Shown: positions 8,097-17,953, counted from the first letter of the stretch. The stretch: DNA of 21,466 bases from Myroides odoratus DSM 2801 (GCF_000243275.1 NZ_CM001437.1:3988227-4009692), one strand, 5' to 3'. Numbers and translations are program-made. Notes: generated by a model not told the origin, from the sequence alone.

Positions 8097-8124
8097 ATCA
8101 TGGTTTTAGTAGAAAAACCATGAT
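8097..8124. promoter_or_regulatory. 11-bp hairpin in the leader region of the RHS gene
   Basis: A perfect 11-bp inverted repeat (8097-8107 with 8114-8124) with a 6-nt loop lies 315 bp upstream of the RHS start. No T-run follows, so it is not an obvious terminator. It could be an operator or an mRNA structure; the role is unknown. Confidence 0.4.
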
Positions 8125-8438
8125 GATCGAAAAGTTTGTTGCATTTTAATGAAATTCCATTTTAGTTAAAAGATGTTGATTTGTTAATTTACTTTGATTT
8201 TGATCTCTTGTTTAAGAGTGTTAAAGGAAGGGTTGATAGAATAACTTTTTACTTTTAAAATGTTTTATGATGCTGAAATAGCAATTGTTAACATGTTTCA
8301 TGAGAGAAGAAAGGGTAGATGAATAAAGTGGAAAATTAGAAAATACAGCGGTGTTTTTTAGTTGAATTGTATCGTTGAGTATATGTGATGATTGCTGTTT
8401 TGCGTAGGAAAAACGAAGTGATTTAATCTTAAAACCAA

Positions 8439-11400
8439 ATGCTTATGAAGGATTTTTTTACACAAAGTCAGAATTTCATTGGTTCTCAACAAACGGGAAT
8501 CGATCCAAGAACGGGTGCTTTTATCTTGCATCTTCCTTTAGCAACGCTCAATGCAAATTACGGTATGGGCCCTGAGGTCTCCTTGTCGTTAACCAGTAGT
8601 TCATTAAATCAGGAGAATGAAGGTTTTGGAGTTGGCTTTGGCCTTCCTTTTACCACCTATGACTATCAAAATCAACTGCTTCGACTCTCCACGGGAGAGC
8701 AGTATTTAGTGGAGGATGCTAGCGATGATTATCAAGGCGAAATTGTCGTCAAACAAAAGAAGCTAAACAACTTTATCTTTGAGCGCTTCAAAGGGGATGC
8801 TAATCAAGAAGGATATTATAAGGTGACTTATAAATCGGGATTGGTTGAAATTTTAGATGGCCCATCTTCTTCTTATTCCATCAAGAATACGGTGAGCATT
8901 CAGACGTACGAGGGTCATGCGGTTTACTTGAAATGGATGAATAATAATACTCAGTTGATTTCCATTGCGGATGCTCACCATACCTTAGTAGAGATTAGTT
9001 ACTATGATCCTAATGCTCCTGTTATTTCCGTTTTCCCTGGAGAGGAAGAAACCTACAAGATTCGATTTGCCATTAGCAATGATCTTTTGACAGAAGTGAA
9101 ACAAGTGGAACAGAACTACACTTGGTTTTTCTACTATGAAACACCACAGGGATTCATTAAGGAGATCAAACACCCCACAGGACTCATCGAAACGATTGAT
9201 TATCAACTTGACGTTTTTCGATTTCCCCATAATGTATATCCGGCTTTACCCGCTGCTGTTAAACACAGACGTTCTCCAGGGAACGGACAACCTGATCTTG
9301 TTTCTAGTTTTACATTTAATTATAGTTCGGAGCATAACTACTTAGGGTATCAGGACGGGACTGATGGAGTTGAATTTGAATCGAATCGCGATAATTTATA
9401 TGCGGTGATGAGCGATTATTTCTATGATTCTGAGGAAGTACAAACGCAAGGCGATTTGACTATCAAAACAGTACGCACGTATAATAATTTTCACTTAAAT
9501 ACCAGTGAAGTTACTACTTTTAATTCCTCTAGTGGAGTAAAAAACATTCAGGTAGATTTGGAGTATTACGCCATTATCGGAAATTCCTTTGAGAGTCAAC
9601 CCAATCAGTTTCAATTGGTCAAACAAAAGACCACAACCTGGCGAGATTCCAGTGGAACCCGTCAAGAGGTTCACCTTACTGAATTTGATGCAGATGGGAA
9701 TCCGACCTTTGAGATTCAACCCAATGGCAGTCAAACTACCATGACTTGGTACGATGCTGCTGGAGAACGCGGTTGCCCGGCAGAGCCCCATGGTTTTGTA
9801 CGCTTTTTAAAAGAAAGCATCACCATTCCCAATCAGGATGACTACGATACGCCCATTCAAATGGAATCCTATACCTATACTAATTTGGGAGATTCTGACT
9901 TGATTGTCGCCGAACAGTTGTCCAAATACAGCGATGATGAATTGCTTCAAACGCGCTTTTTCGAGTATGAGCAGGATTCCAGTAGTTTGGATTATGGACG
10001 TATGACTTTTATTCACGATAAATTATACACTGATGGTGCGTCTTCTAGAGCTTATGATTCGTATCAAGCGTTTGAGTTTACCGTTGATGGAGATGAAATC
10101 ACGCAAGAAACTATTTTTACCGGTCATGATGGCTGTGAGGCTGCAACTAGCACTACTTCGAGTGCTTTTACCCACCGCGTGTTGAGTCAGACCAATGCAC
10201 AAGGGGTTGTGAGCTCTTATAGCTATGATTCGATGGGTCGAATCTTGCGCTTAACTCAGGCGGAAGGTACGGCTTATGAAAGTTCTACATATTGGGAGTA
10301 TGAATTGATGAAACAGACGAGTAATAATTCGCTTGTCTCTATTACTCCTGTGACGCAGTATACCGATGCTTTGGGTAATCAAGCGAAAGTGTATTTTGAT
10401 GGTTTAGGTCGCGAGTTGCGCAAATACGGATTAGATCGCAAGGGAAGTGGTCAATGGGAAGAAATTCTAAGTCAGCAATACAATGCAGCGGGTCAAGCCA
10501 AACAAAAAACGGTTCGCGATGTACAAAACTCCAATAACCGAAACGTTACTTATTCCATCAGCACCGACATCAATTATGATGGTTGGGGACAAATGATGAT
10601 GCTTCAGTTTACCAATGGGATAAAAGCCCATCAGGAAGATAATCCCGTTTGCTTGACCTCTTCGCGCTGGCAAAGTGGAGGGAGTATGCGCAGTGGGCAG
10701 TGGAAAAATACGATGTACCACAAGAGTCAGCTCTTGAAAAAAGAAGAACGCATCAACTTGCAAGGGCAGGTTGTCGGAACTAAGATGTACGCTTGGGATG
10801 GCTTGGGGCGTTTGCGCGAAGAAGTCGATGAACTAGGTAACAGTGTAGAACGCACCTATGATGCTTATGGACGCGTACTCACCCAAACGATGCAAGACGG
10901 AACAACGCTAGAATATACGTATGTTCCCTATTTAACAGGAAGTGAAATCGCGAGAATTGAAGTGAGTAGCGCTGATGGAAATTGGGTATTGGGCGAACAA
11001 GAGTTTGATAGTTTAGGTCGCTTGACGCAACGACAAACGGGTGGGCGTACAACAGAATACTACTATGAGGAGGCTTCTCCTGTTCCTTACTCAGTGACGC
11101 AACCCGATGGAACCACCATTGACTACGCGTACATTGCGGAACTGGGCAATGCTATAGCTCAAATAGAAACGGATGATTTGACACAGACCTTTGAATACGA
11201 TAGCACAACGGGAGAATTAATCGAATCGGCAGAGGGAATGGCCTCCAATCAGAACTATTGGAACGACTACGGGTTGCTTGAAACAGAAACACTAACGGTC
11301 AATGGCGATGCTTATGATGTGGATTACCAGTGGACCTTGAGAGGAGAGCCCGCTTCGCATAGTGACATTACAGGCGCGCAAACGCGTTATGAACGCGATC

Positions 11401-13415
11401 AGCACGGCAGGGTGAGTCGCATTGTCGATCAGGATGTAACGGCTGATTTATTCTATGATGCCTTGGGACGCCTTCGCAAAAAAACGGTAGAAGACAATTA
11501 TTCATACACTAAAATCGAAACGGAGTTTGAATACAACGAATTCAATCAGCCTGTAGTGGAAATCATCAAGGACAGCAAAGGCACACAACTGCGTTTAGAG
11601 CGAAGTTGGCTTGCAAATGGGTTGCTCAATAGACAAGTAACCCAGTTAAACGGCAACAGTATCAAAGAAGAGGATTATATGTATGATGTGCGCAATCGCT
11701 TGGTGGAATATCGCATCAGTGGAAGAGAGTTCCCAAGGGATGGTTATGGACAGGCTTTTCGCAAACAAATGTATGAGTACGATGCGTTGAATAATTTACT
11801 AACAGTGGAAACTACGCTGGAAAATTATCAGGTAGATGTGGCGGACTATCACTACGAGAATCATGCCGATCCAACACAATTGACCAGCGTAACGCATTCC
11901 CTTGGAATTTATCCAGCAACTATTGATTTACAATACGACACTTGTGGACGCATGACAGTGGATGAAGCAGGTAGAAACCTGAGCTATGACGCTTTTGGAC
12001 GACTTGTTGAACTAGAAGGACCGCAAGATAGCAGCTACCAATACAACGCAAATAATCAACTGGTGAATCAAACCGTAGCAGGGGATAAGAATTGTCAATT
12101 GTATTACCGCGCAGGGGAACTGGTGAATCAAGTACTGGTGGAAGAAGATAAGAAAGTGCGTTGGATTAAAAGTGGAGCGTCATGTCTGGCGGTCAATGAT
12201 GATCAGGACGTTACCTTAACGGCAAATGGGCAGAATGAGAGCTTGTTGTGGTCGGTGAAAAACAGCGATTCTAAAGGCGAACTACACCAATATGGAGCGT
12301 ATGGACAGGGAGAAGCAGAAGAATATTTACCGGCTTTTAACGGGGAGCGAAAAGATCCAATCAGTGGGCATTACCACTTGGGCAATGGATATCGTTCGTA
12401 TAGTCCAGTCTTGATGCGTTTTACTTGTCCCGATAGCATGAGCCCGTTTGGAGCGGGAGGAATCAACGTCTATGCCTATTGTGCAGGCGATCCGATTAAC
12501 TTAATCGATCCTTCAGGGCACAGTGCTATGGGAACAGCGGGGTTGTTCTCCGGAGGGGCAATTGCGCAGGGATTGGGCCGATTAGGTGCAGGCGGAGGAA
12601 TTGCGTTAGGGATTTTCGGAATTGTTACTGCTGTTGCAACCTTTGGTGCATCTGCTGCTGCAATGGGAGTCGCGATGGCGAGTATATCCTTGACCCTTAG
12701 TTTAGCTGCGGAAGCAACAGGAATCGCTAGTATTGCAACTGCTAAGAGTAATCCTGAGCTATCGGCTAATTTAGGTTGGGCTTCGCTGGGATTGGGAATT
12801 GCAGGTTCGGCAACGGGAGCTTATTCTAAACCAAAGACAGGAGCACCTCAGATGATGAGTAAAAAAACACCTAAATTTGGCGCTGAAGAATATGGGGTAA
12901 CAAACGTATATACTCGAGAAGGATCACAATATGCCATTGTACGACCCCCAAATGTCCCGAATTCAGATACTATATATATTATAGGGCATGCAGGACGAAT
13001 TGAATATTTTCCTGGAAATGAAGCATTAATAGGGAGACAAAACCAGAACCTTGATACGTATTTTACAACTAACAGACAAGTTACATATCATACACCAGAA
13101 GGGAGTGCGTTAAGGTTTGATACGGCAGGTTTTGTATATGGATTGAATGGTCCGCCAACTTATAGAGACGTTATTCCTTCAGGTACGCGTTTAAGAGATT
13201 ATGGTATTATATCGCCTCGATTTAGAAGAGAAAATGGTACCTTTTTTACTCCTTTGGAAGCAGTCGAATCGGTTGATTATGGGCTTCGATTTCTATCTAG
13301 AAGAAATTATCATATTGCTATGGTAGCAACAGATAATCCTATTAGATTATCCATTATGTTAAATTCTTTAAGTGCAGAATACACTAATATTTATCTTCTT
13401 ACTTGTCGAAGTTAA
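8439..13415 (+). CDS. Full-length RHS-repeat protein (TcC-like shell with variable C-terminal tip)
   Basis: This 1658-residue protein has no signal peptide. The N-terminus contains a GIDPRTGAFILHLPLA-type motif like that opening TcC/RHS shell proteins. YD repeats run from about 596 (YDSMGRIL) to about 1190 (YDAFGRL). The RHS core (~1281-1360) includes GERKDP, LGNGYRSYSPVLMRF and a DPSG motif (1357-1360). Asp1332, Asp1357 and Arg1327 match in layout the residues of the core aspartyl autoprotease known from TcC. A Gly/Ala-rich hydrophobic linker (~1365-1459) leads to a ~198-residue tip with IGHAG (His1517), TNRQVTYHTP and a terminal TCRS (Cys1656). In the family, YD repeats form a hollow cocoon that holds a cleaved C-terminal effector. 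That this tip is an effector is inference. ATGs at 8439 and 8445 are both possible starts. No immunity gene follows. The body is richer in G+C than the tip and the neighbouring genes. Confidence 0.92.
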   Translation: MLMKDFFTQSQNFIGSQQTGIDPRTGAFILHLPLATLNANYGMGPEVSLSLTSSSLNQENEGFGVGFGLPFTTYDYQNQLLRLSTGEQYLVEDASDDYQGEIVVKQKKLNNFIFERFKGDANQEGYYKVTYKSGLVEILDGPSSSYSIKNTVSIQTYEGHAVYLKWMNNNTQLISIADAHHTLVEISYYDPNAPVISVFPGEEETYKIRFAISNDLLTEVKQVEQNYTWFFYYETPQGFIKEIKHPTGLIETIDYQLDVFRFPHNVYPALPAAVKHRRSPGNGQPDLVSSFTFNYSSEHNYLGYQDGTDGVEFESNRDNLYAVMSDYFYDSEEVQTQGDLTIKTVRTYNNFHLNTSEVTTFNSSSGVKNIQVDLEYYAIIGNSFESQPNQFQLVKQKTTTWRDSSGTRQEVHLTEFDADGNPTFEIQPNGSQTTMTWYDAAGERGCPAEPHGFVRFLKESITIPNQDDYDTPIQMESYTYTNLGDSDLIVAEQLSKYSDDELLQTRFFEYEQDSSSLDYGRMTFIHDKLYTDGASSRAYDSYQAFEFTVDGDEITQETIFTGHDGCEAATSTTSSAFTHRVLSQTNAQGVVSSYSYDSMGRILRLTQAEGTAYESSTYWEYELMKQTSNNSLVSITPVTQYTDALGNQAKVYFDGLGRELRKYGLDRKGSGQWEEILSQQYNAAGQAKQKTVRDVQNSNNRNVTYSISTDINYDGWGQMMMLQFTNGIKAHQEDNPVCLTSSRWQSGGSMRSGQWKNTMYHKSQLLKKEERINLQGQVVGTKMYAWDGLGRLREEVDELGNSVERTYDAYGRVLTQTMQDGTTLEYTYVPYLTGSEIARIEVSSADGNWVLGEQEFDSLGRLTQRQTGGRTTEYYYEEASPVPYSVTQPDGTTIDYAYIAELGNAIAQIETDDLTQTFEYDSTTGELIESAEGMASNQNYWNDYGLLETETLTVNGDAYDVDYQWTLRGEPASHSDITGAQTRYERDQHGRVSRIVDQDVTADLFYDALGRLRKKTVEDNYSYTKIETEFEYNEFNQPVVEIIKDSKGTQLRLERSWLANGLLNRQVTQLNGNSIKEEDYMYDVRNRLVEYRISGREFPRDGYGQAFRKQMYEYDALNNLLTVETTLENYQVDVADYHYENHADPTQLTSVTHSLGIYPATIDLQYDTCGRMTVDEAGRNLSYDAFGRLVELEGPQDSSYQYNANNQLVNQTVAGDKNCQLYYRAGELVNQVLVEEDKKVRWIKSGASCLAVNDDQDVTLTANGQNESLLWSVKNSDSKGELHQYGAYGQGEAEEYLPAFNGERKDPISGHYHLGNGYRSYSPVLMRFTCPDSMSPFGAGGINVYAYCAGDPINLIDPSGHSAMGTAGLFSGGAIAQGLGRLGAGGGIALGIFGIVTAVATFGASAAAMGVAMASISLTLSLAAEATGIASIATAKSNPELSANLGWASLGLGIAGSATGAYSKPKTGAPQMMSKKTPKFGAEEYGVTNVYTREGSQYAIVRPPNVPNSDTIYIIGHAGRIEYFPGNEALIGRQNQNLDTYFTTNRQVTYHTPEGSALRFDTAGFVYGLNGPPTYRDVIPSGTRLRDYGIISPRFRRENGTFFTPLEAVESVDYGLRFLSRRNYHIAMVATDNPIRLSIMLNSLSAEYTNIYLLTCRS
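12129..12817 (+). repeat. Copy B of 689-bp near-identical RHS core/linker repeat
   Basis: This is the partner of 1-689. It starts inside the late YD-repeat region and ends in the linker before the variable tip. Of the five mismatches, two are silent (69, 562) and the other three change two residues (Arg/Thr at codon 91-93, Cys/Trp at codon 121-123). Confidence 0.97.
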
Positions 13416-13479
13416 AAGTAATACTATGAAATGTTATATTATTAGGGATGTTATGATTTGATAGGATAATAGTTTAGGG

Positions 13480-13508
13480 GTAGTAATTACGCCTAGATGC
13501 TACTTTTT
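13480..13508 (+). terminator. Weak candidate terminator of the RHS gene
   Basis: A 6-bp stem (GTAGTA with TGCTAC, one G-T pair) and a 12-nt loop are followed by a run of seven T bases. It is weak but has the right orientation and place. Confidence 0.35.
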
Positions 13509-13518
13509 TTGAATATAG

Positions 13519-13549
13519 TTTAGGGGGCGAATGAAATTCGCCCCCTAAA
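13519..13549. terminator. GC-rich hairpin between convergent RHS and clpB genes
   Basis: A perfect 14-bp stem (13519-13532 with 13536-13549) with a 3-nt loop sits 4 bp beyond the clpB stop. No long T-run follows on either strand, but the stem is strong and lies between convergent genes. Confidence 0.65.
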
Positions 13550-13553
13550 AATA

Positions 13554-16139
13554 TTATTTATTTCTAAAAACTAATTCATCGTTAAATGAATCGAGTAAAA
13601 TCATACTCTCTGCTTTGACATGACCAGCCAAAATTTCTTTCGAAAGCTTGTTCAGTACCTCGCGTTGAACTACTCGTTTTACAGGTCTTGCACCAAATTG
13701 TGGGTCAAACCCTTTGCGAGCTAAGAATTCTTTCGCTTCTTTTGTAGCTTCTAGGTGAATGTTTTGCTCACTTAACATTTTCATCACTCCTTGGAGTTGG
13801 ATATCAACAATTTGAAGGATGTTGTCTTGCGTTAAAGGAGTAAACATGACCACTTCATCAATACGGTTCAAGAATTCCGGACGCACCGATTGTTTCAACA
13901 CATTCAATACCTCTTCTTTTGCTTCTTCTGATGCTTGTTCAAGGTCATTGATTTGCTCAAATTTCTCTTGAATAATGTGACTACCCATGTTGGACGTCAT
14001 AATGATAATCGTATTCTTAAAGTCAGCCAAGCGTCCTTTGTTGTCCGTTAAACGTCCCTCATCCAATACTTGAAGAAGAATGTTAAACGTGTCAGGATGC
14101 GCTTTTTCAATCTCATCTAAGAGCACAACAGAATATGGTTTTCTTCTCACAGCTTCCGTTAATTGTCCACCTTCATCATATCCAACATATCCTGGAGGCG
14201 CACCAACCAATCGACTCACACTATGGCGCTCAGAGTATTCACTCATATCAATACGCGTCATCGCATTTTCATCATCGAAGAGATAGGTTGCTAGAGCCTT
14301 CGCTAATTCAGTTTTACCAACCCCAGTAGTTCCCAAGAATAAGAACGAACCAATTGGTTTTTTAGGATCTTGTAAACCAGCTCGACTTCTACGTACGGCA
14401 TCACTAATTGCTTCAATAGCTTCTTCTTGTCCAACTACGCGTTTGTGTAGCTCATCTTCCAAGTGTAAGAGTTTTTCTCTTTCACTTTGCAGCATTTTAG
14501 TTACTGGCACTCCGGTCCATTTGGCTACTACTTCGGCAATATCATCACTGGTTACTTCCTCTTTGATTAAGGAATGCCCTTTTTGATTTTCTTCAAGTTG
14601 TGCCTGTGCTTTTTCAAGCTCTTCCTGTGCCTGTTTTATTTTGCCATAACGCAATTCCGCAACTTTTCCATAATCGCCTTCACGTTCCGCTTTCTCCGCT
14701 TCTAACTTAAAGGTTTCAATCTCTTGTTTACACGTTTGTACGCGGTCAACAACCTCTTTTTCAGATTGCCATTTCGCAAAAATCTCATTGCGCTCTTCTT
14801 TTAAATTGGCTACTTCTAAGCCAAGCAGTTTTAATTTATCTTCGTCATTTTCGCGTTTAATCGCTTCAATCTCAATTTCCAATTGCATGATTTTACGATC
14901 TAAAACGTCCAATTCCTCTGGCTTAGAGTTAATTTCCATACGCAACTTAGCTGCAGCCTCATCCATTAAGTCAATGGCTTTATCGGGTAAGAAACGGTTG
15001 GTAATATAGCGTTCAGATAAATTAACCGCGGCAATAATTGCTTCGTCTTTGATGCGTACTTTGTGGTGTGCCTCATATTTTTCTTTGATACCACGTAAAA
15101 TAGAGATCGCACTTTCGGTATCAGGTTCATCCACGATAACCTTTTGGAAACGACGTTCTAAGGCTTTATCCTTTTCAAAGTATTTTTGATACTCATCCAA
15201 TGTCGTTGCACCAATTGAACGCAGTTCTCCACGCGCTAGGGCAGGTTTTAAGATATTCGCAGCATCCATTGCACCTTCACCACCACCCGCACCAACTAAG
15301 GTGTGAATCTCATCAATAAACAAGATAATCTGTCCCTCAGAAGTGGTCACCTCTTTAACGACTGATTTTAATCGCTCTTCAAACTCCCCTTTGTATTTGG
15401 CACCCGCAATTAGGGCTCCCATATCCAAAGAGAAAATCTGTTTATCTTTCAAATTCTCTGGTACGTCTTGTTGAACAATACGATGCGCTAAACCTTCTGC
15501 AATTGCTGTTTTACCCACTCCAGGTTCACCAATTAACATGGGGTTGTTTTTCGTACGACGGCTCAGAATTTGCAAAACACGTCTAATCTCCTCATCACGT
15601 CCAATAACCGGGTCTAATTTACCCTCATAAGCCAATTTCGTTAAGTTATTGGCGTATTTGTTCAGTGAATTATAAGTTTCCTCTGCAGAAGCAGATGTTA
15701 CACGTGCTCCATTGCGTATTTCTTGAATAGCCGCTTCCAATTGCTTTTCTGTAGCACCTTGATCTTTGAGCATTTGCGCTACTGTGCTTTTTGATTTGAA
15801 TATCGCTAACAACAAATGTTCGATGGATACGTACTCATCTTTCATCTTCGTCGCAATCGCTTGTGCTTCAGTTAAAGCAGTAGCTGCATCTCGAGATAAA
15901 CCGATTTGTCCACCTTCTACTTTAGAAAAACGTTGAATCGTTGCATCTAAGGCAGATTCAAACGCACTCACGTTGATATTTAATTTCTTTAAAATAAAGG
16001 GTGTAACATTTTCATCTACTTCTAAAATAGCTTTGAATAAATGTTCGTTCTCTATTTGTTGTTGGCCTAATCCCTGCACAATAACCTGTGCACGTTGCAA
16101 GGCTTCTTGTGATTTTATTGTAAAATTGTTCAAGTTCAT
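13554..16139 (-). CDS. clpB: ATP-dependent disaggregase ClpB
   Basis: This 861-residue Hsp100 chaperone pulls polypeptides out of aggregates with DnaK/DnaJ/GrpE in the cytoplasm. Visible domains: Clp N-terminal repeat domain (~1-145, starting [15 protein letters not shown]), AAA-1 with Walker A GEPGVGKT (204-211) and Walker [15 protein letters not shown], a long charged coiled-coil middle domain (~400-525), AAA-2 with Walker A GTTGVGKT (603-610) and Walker [14 protein letters not shown], and the C-terminal D2-small domain ([11 protein letters not shown] ... [10 protein letters not shown]). The length and both ATPase sites are normal, and the middle domain marks it as ClpB rather than ClpA or ClpC. 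It is transcribed alone, convergent with the RHS gene and divergent from ytxJ. I saw no CIRCE-like element upstream. Confidence 0.97.
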   Translation of the reverse strand: MNLNNFTIKSQEALQRAQVIVQGLGQQQIENEHLFKAILEVDENVTPFILKKLNINVSAFESALDATIQRFSKVEGGQIGLSRDAATALTEAQAIATKMKDEYVSIEHLLLAIFKSKSTVAQMLKDQGATEKQLEAAIQEIRNGARVTSASAEETYNSLNKYANNLTKLAYEGKLDPVIGRDEEIRRVLQILSRRTKNNPMLIGEPGVGKTAIAEGLAHRIVQQDVPENLKDKQIFSLDMGALIAGAKYKGEFEERLKSVVKEVTTSEGQIILFIDEIHTLVGAGGGEGAMDAANILKPALARGELRSIGATTLDEYQKYFEKDKALERRFQKVIVDEPDTESAISILRGIKEKYEAHHKVRIKDEAIIAAVNLSERYITNRFLPDKAIDLMDEAAAKLRMEINSKPEELDVLDRKIMQLEIEIEAIKRENDEDKLKLLGLEVANLKEERNEIFAKWQSEKEVVDRVQTCKQEIETFKLEAEKAEREGDYGKVAELRYGKIKQAQEELEKAQAQLEENQKGHSLIKEEVTSDDIAEVVAKWTGVPVTKMLQSEREKLLHLEDELHKRVVGQEEAIEAISDAVRRSRAGLQDPKKPIGSFLFLGTTGVGKTELAKALATYLFDDENAMTRIDMSEYSERHSVSRLVGAPPGYVGYDEGGQLTEAVRRKPYSVVLLDEIEKAHPDTFNILLQVLDEGRLTDNKGRLADFKNTIIIMTSNMGSHIIQEKFEQINDLEQASEEAKEEVLNVLKQSVRPEFLNRIDEVVMFTPLTQDNILQIVDIQLQGVMKMLSEQNIHLEATKEAKEFLARKGFDPQFGARPVKRVVQREVLNKLSKEILAGHVKAESMILLDSFNDELVFRNK

Positions 16140-16223
16140 ATTCTAATTTTTTTGTGTTGTATCATACTTTTTACAAGATGTATTCCAATCTTAAATTTAC
16201 GACTTTCTGTCCAAAATATTTTC

Positions 16224-16231
16224 TATATTTG
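16224..16231 (+). promoter_or_regulatory. Candidate -7 element for ytxJ
   Basis: TATATTTG matches TAnnTTTG, 66 bp upstream of the ytxJ ATG. The -33 region is not a clear match. Confidence 0.45.
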
Positions 16232-16297
16232 TATATAATTGTGACAAAACGTCATTTATTAGGGAAGGATAATTCTATTTAACTGAAAAAATGTCTT

Positions 16298-16636
16298 ATG
16301 AACTGGATTGAACTAACAGAAACTGCTGCTTTATCAGAAGTAATTGCCAATACATCAACAAAACCTTGTATTATTTTTAAAAATAGTACGACTTGTTATA
16401 TTAGTAAAATGGCGTTGAGAAATTTTGAACGCTCATTTACAAATCCCACAGAAGTTGCTTGTTATATGGTAGATGTAAAAAAGGACCGCTTGGTTTCTTT
16501 AGATATTGCCGATCGATTTCAAGTGCAACATGAATCGCCTCAATTGTTGATTATTGCGGATGGAAAGGTGGTTTTTCACACTTCTCACGAAGGAATTGAC
16601 GGAGTTGAAACGGAGAAATTATTGTTGAGATTATAA
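16298..16636 (+). CDS. ytxJ: Bacillithiol system redox-active protein YtxJ
   Basis: This 112-residue thioredoxin-fold protein carries the YtxJ signature: a strand CIIFKNSTTC followed by x-I-S-K-M-A-L. A single active-site Cys (Cys33) replaces the CxxC of thioredoxins. Later segments (VDVKKDRLVSLDIADRFQVQHESPQLLII) fit the family, including the cis-Pro region SPQ. Members are thought to act as monothiol bacilliredoxin-like proteins that remove bacillithiol from protein thiols, so this organism probably makes bacillithiol. The gene stands alone, divergent from clpB, and ends in a clear hairpin terminator. Confidence 0.85.
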   Translation: MNWIELTETAALSEVIANTSTKPCIIFKNSTTCYISKMALRNFERSFTNPTEVACYMVDVKKDRLVSLDIADRFQVQHESPQLLIIADGKVVFHTSHEGIDGVETEKLLLRL

Positions 16637-16649
16637 AATAAAGAACAAA

Positions 16650-16677
16650 AAAAAGTCTACAGGAATGTAGACTTTTT
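16650..16677 (+). terminator. Rho-independent terminator after ytxJ
   Basis: A perfect 12-bp stem (16650-16661 with 16666-16677) with a GGAA loop ends in five T bases, 13 bp after the ytxJ stop. Confidence 0.85.
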
Positions 16678-16842
16678 GCTTTTATGATACTTTGCTTATA
16701 GATTAGAAACAACATAAATGTAAATAAGCAGTAGTGGGGACTTACTGTATCTTGTATATAAAAGATAAATTACATCATAATAGTTGGAGCATGCAACAGA
16801 TATTGGGTGAAGATTGTCAATCTTTGAGGGAATCGTTTACTG

Positions 16843-17928
16843 CTAAATGTTGGATTGCATATCTTGACGAATACTACTTGTTGGATATAGCTCCAAACAA
16901 TAGGCAATAAAATAATCAACTAATGCTATATTCTTTTGCTTGGCATAGTAAGAAATAATATACCTTAAATAAGCTTCGTTGGGTTGAAATTCGAAATGTA
17001 AGGATTCACTTAAACGTTTAAAAGTAGTGCGAACTAAAGCAGGATCATGTTGAATGGCTTTGAAATTTAAGGGATAATCCTCAAAAATATAACGCAATCC
17101 GTCTAAGTTTCCTTTCATTGGAATAGTCCCGTGATTTTCGCCCTCATATTGTTGAAAGCGATAGGTTAGATGTTTCGGTTGATGTTGAGTTAAATAGGTA
17201 TTAAACGCTTGAATAGCACTATAGTGGTCTTCTAAATGACCTTTGTTTTCACTATCACCAACCTGAGTTAGAAATAGCTTTCGATGTTGAAAATCTTTCG
17301 TCGCATTCGCTCGATAAGATTGAAGGATATAGGTATCATCCCACCAAATACTTGGATCATGCACAATATAGGCTTGAAACATACTCGTATAGTTCAGTAA
17401 GTTGTTTAAAGCGGTGATACCACCAAAAGAATGCCCGAGTAGAATAGCATAGGCATTCGTTCTAAATTCCTGTTGTACAAATGGTTTAACTTCCTGCTCC
17501 AAAAACTGAAAGAATAAGTCATTGCCTCCTGATTCTCCTTTGATCTTTGCTTTTTGCTCCGCAGTCATGACGTTTTCATTTCGCACCGTTGGAGTTAAAT
17601 CTCTGGTGCGATTGGTATTGACAATACCTACGACAATCATCTCCGGAATTGAAGGATAAGGATACTTAGACAGTTTCTCAATATAGGCCGTAAGATAATT
17701 GAAGTTACTTTCGCTATCCAACAAATAAACAACAGGATAGTGTTGTGGAGTTAAGGTACTATCCGTATAAGTTTTAGGAAGATAGATCTGAATTTTTCGA
17801 TGCTCTTGTAAAATTTGAGATTCAAGGGTATATTCTTGGCCAATAACAATAGGTGTTTGTGCAACTAGATTGGACGTTGACAAGAATACCACAAGAAGCC
17901 CTACCAAATGTGGGAACGATAATTTCAT
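16843..17928 (-). CDS. Exported alpha/beta-hydrolase (esterase D/Fes family)
   Basis: This 361-residue protein has an N-terminal signal peptide (hydrophobic stretch ~8-22, likely cleavage after V-A-Q near 24). The body matches the PF00756-type esterase family that includes Fes and IroE siderophore esterases: RKIQIYLPKTY, a YPVVYLLDSE block (~64-73), a VVGIVNTNRTRDLTPT segment, nucleophile elbow GHSFGG (165-170, Ser167), HDPSIWWD (~190-197) and catalytic His in GENHGTIP (His266). The last ~80 residues are helical and possibly TPR-like. It is expected to act in the periplasm or outside the cell. The substrate cannot be told from sequence, and no iron-uptake gene lies nearby. The GNAT gene lies 72 bp upstream on the same strand. 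Confidence 0.85.
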   Translation of the reverse strand: MKLSFPHLVGLLVVFLSTSNLVAQTPIVIGQEYTLESQILQEHRKIQIYLPKTYTDSTLTPQHYPVVYLLDSESNFNYLTAYIEKLSKYPYPSIPEMIVVGIVNTNRTRDLTPTVRNENVMTAEQKAKIKGESGGNDLFFQFLEQEVKPFVQQEFRTNAYAILLGHSFGGITALNNLLNYTSMFQAYIVHDPSIWWDDTYILQSYRANATKDFQHRKLFLTQVGDSENKGHLEDHYSAIQAFNTYLTQHQPKHLTYRFQQYEGENHGTIPMKGNLDGLRYIFEDYPLNFKAIQHDPALVRTTFKRLSESLHFEFQPNEAYLRYIISYYAKQKNIALVDYFIAYCLELYPTSSIRQDMQSNI

Positions 17929-17953
17929 TCTTTTTTTGAATTATTTTAAAAGG

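Larger units (their letters stand above)
7880..8438. other. 559-bp intergenic region upstream of the RHS gene
   Basis: It holds the sucC terminator (7977-8010) and the hairpin at 8097-8124. The rest is AT-rich DNA with no credible ORF. I found no clean TAnnTTTG element for the RHS gene, so its promoter is unassigned. Confidence 0.6.

Noticed and set aside
16810..16824. Short palindrome near the esterase gene end as a terminator
   Set aside because: The arms leave a one-base loop, and there is no T-run.
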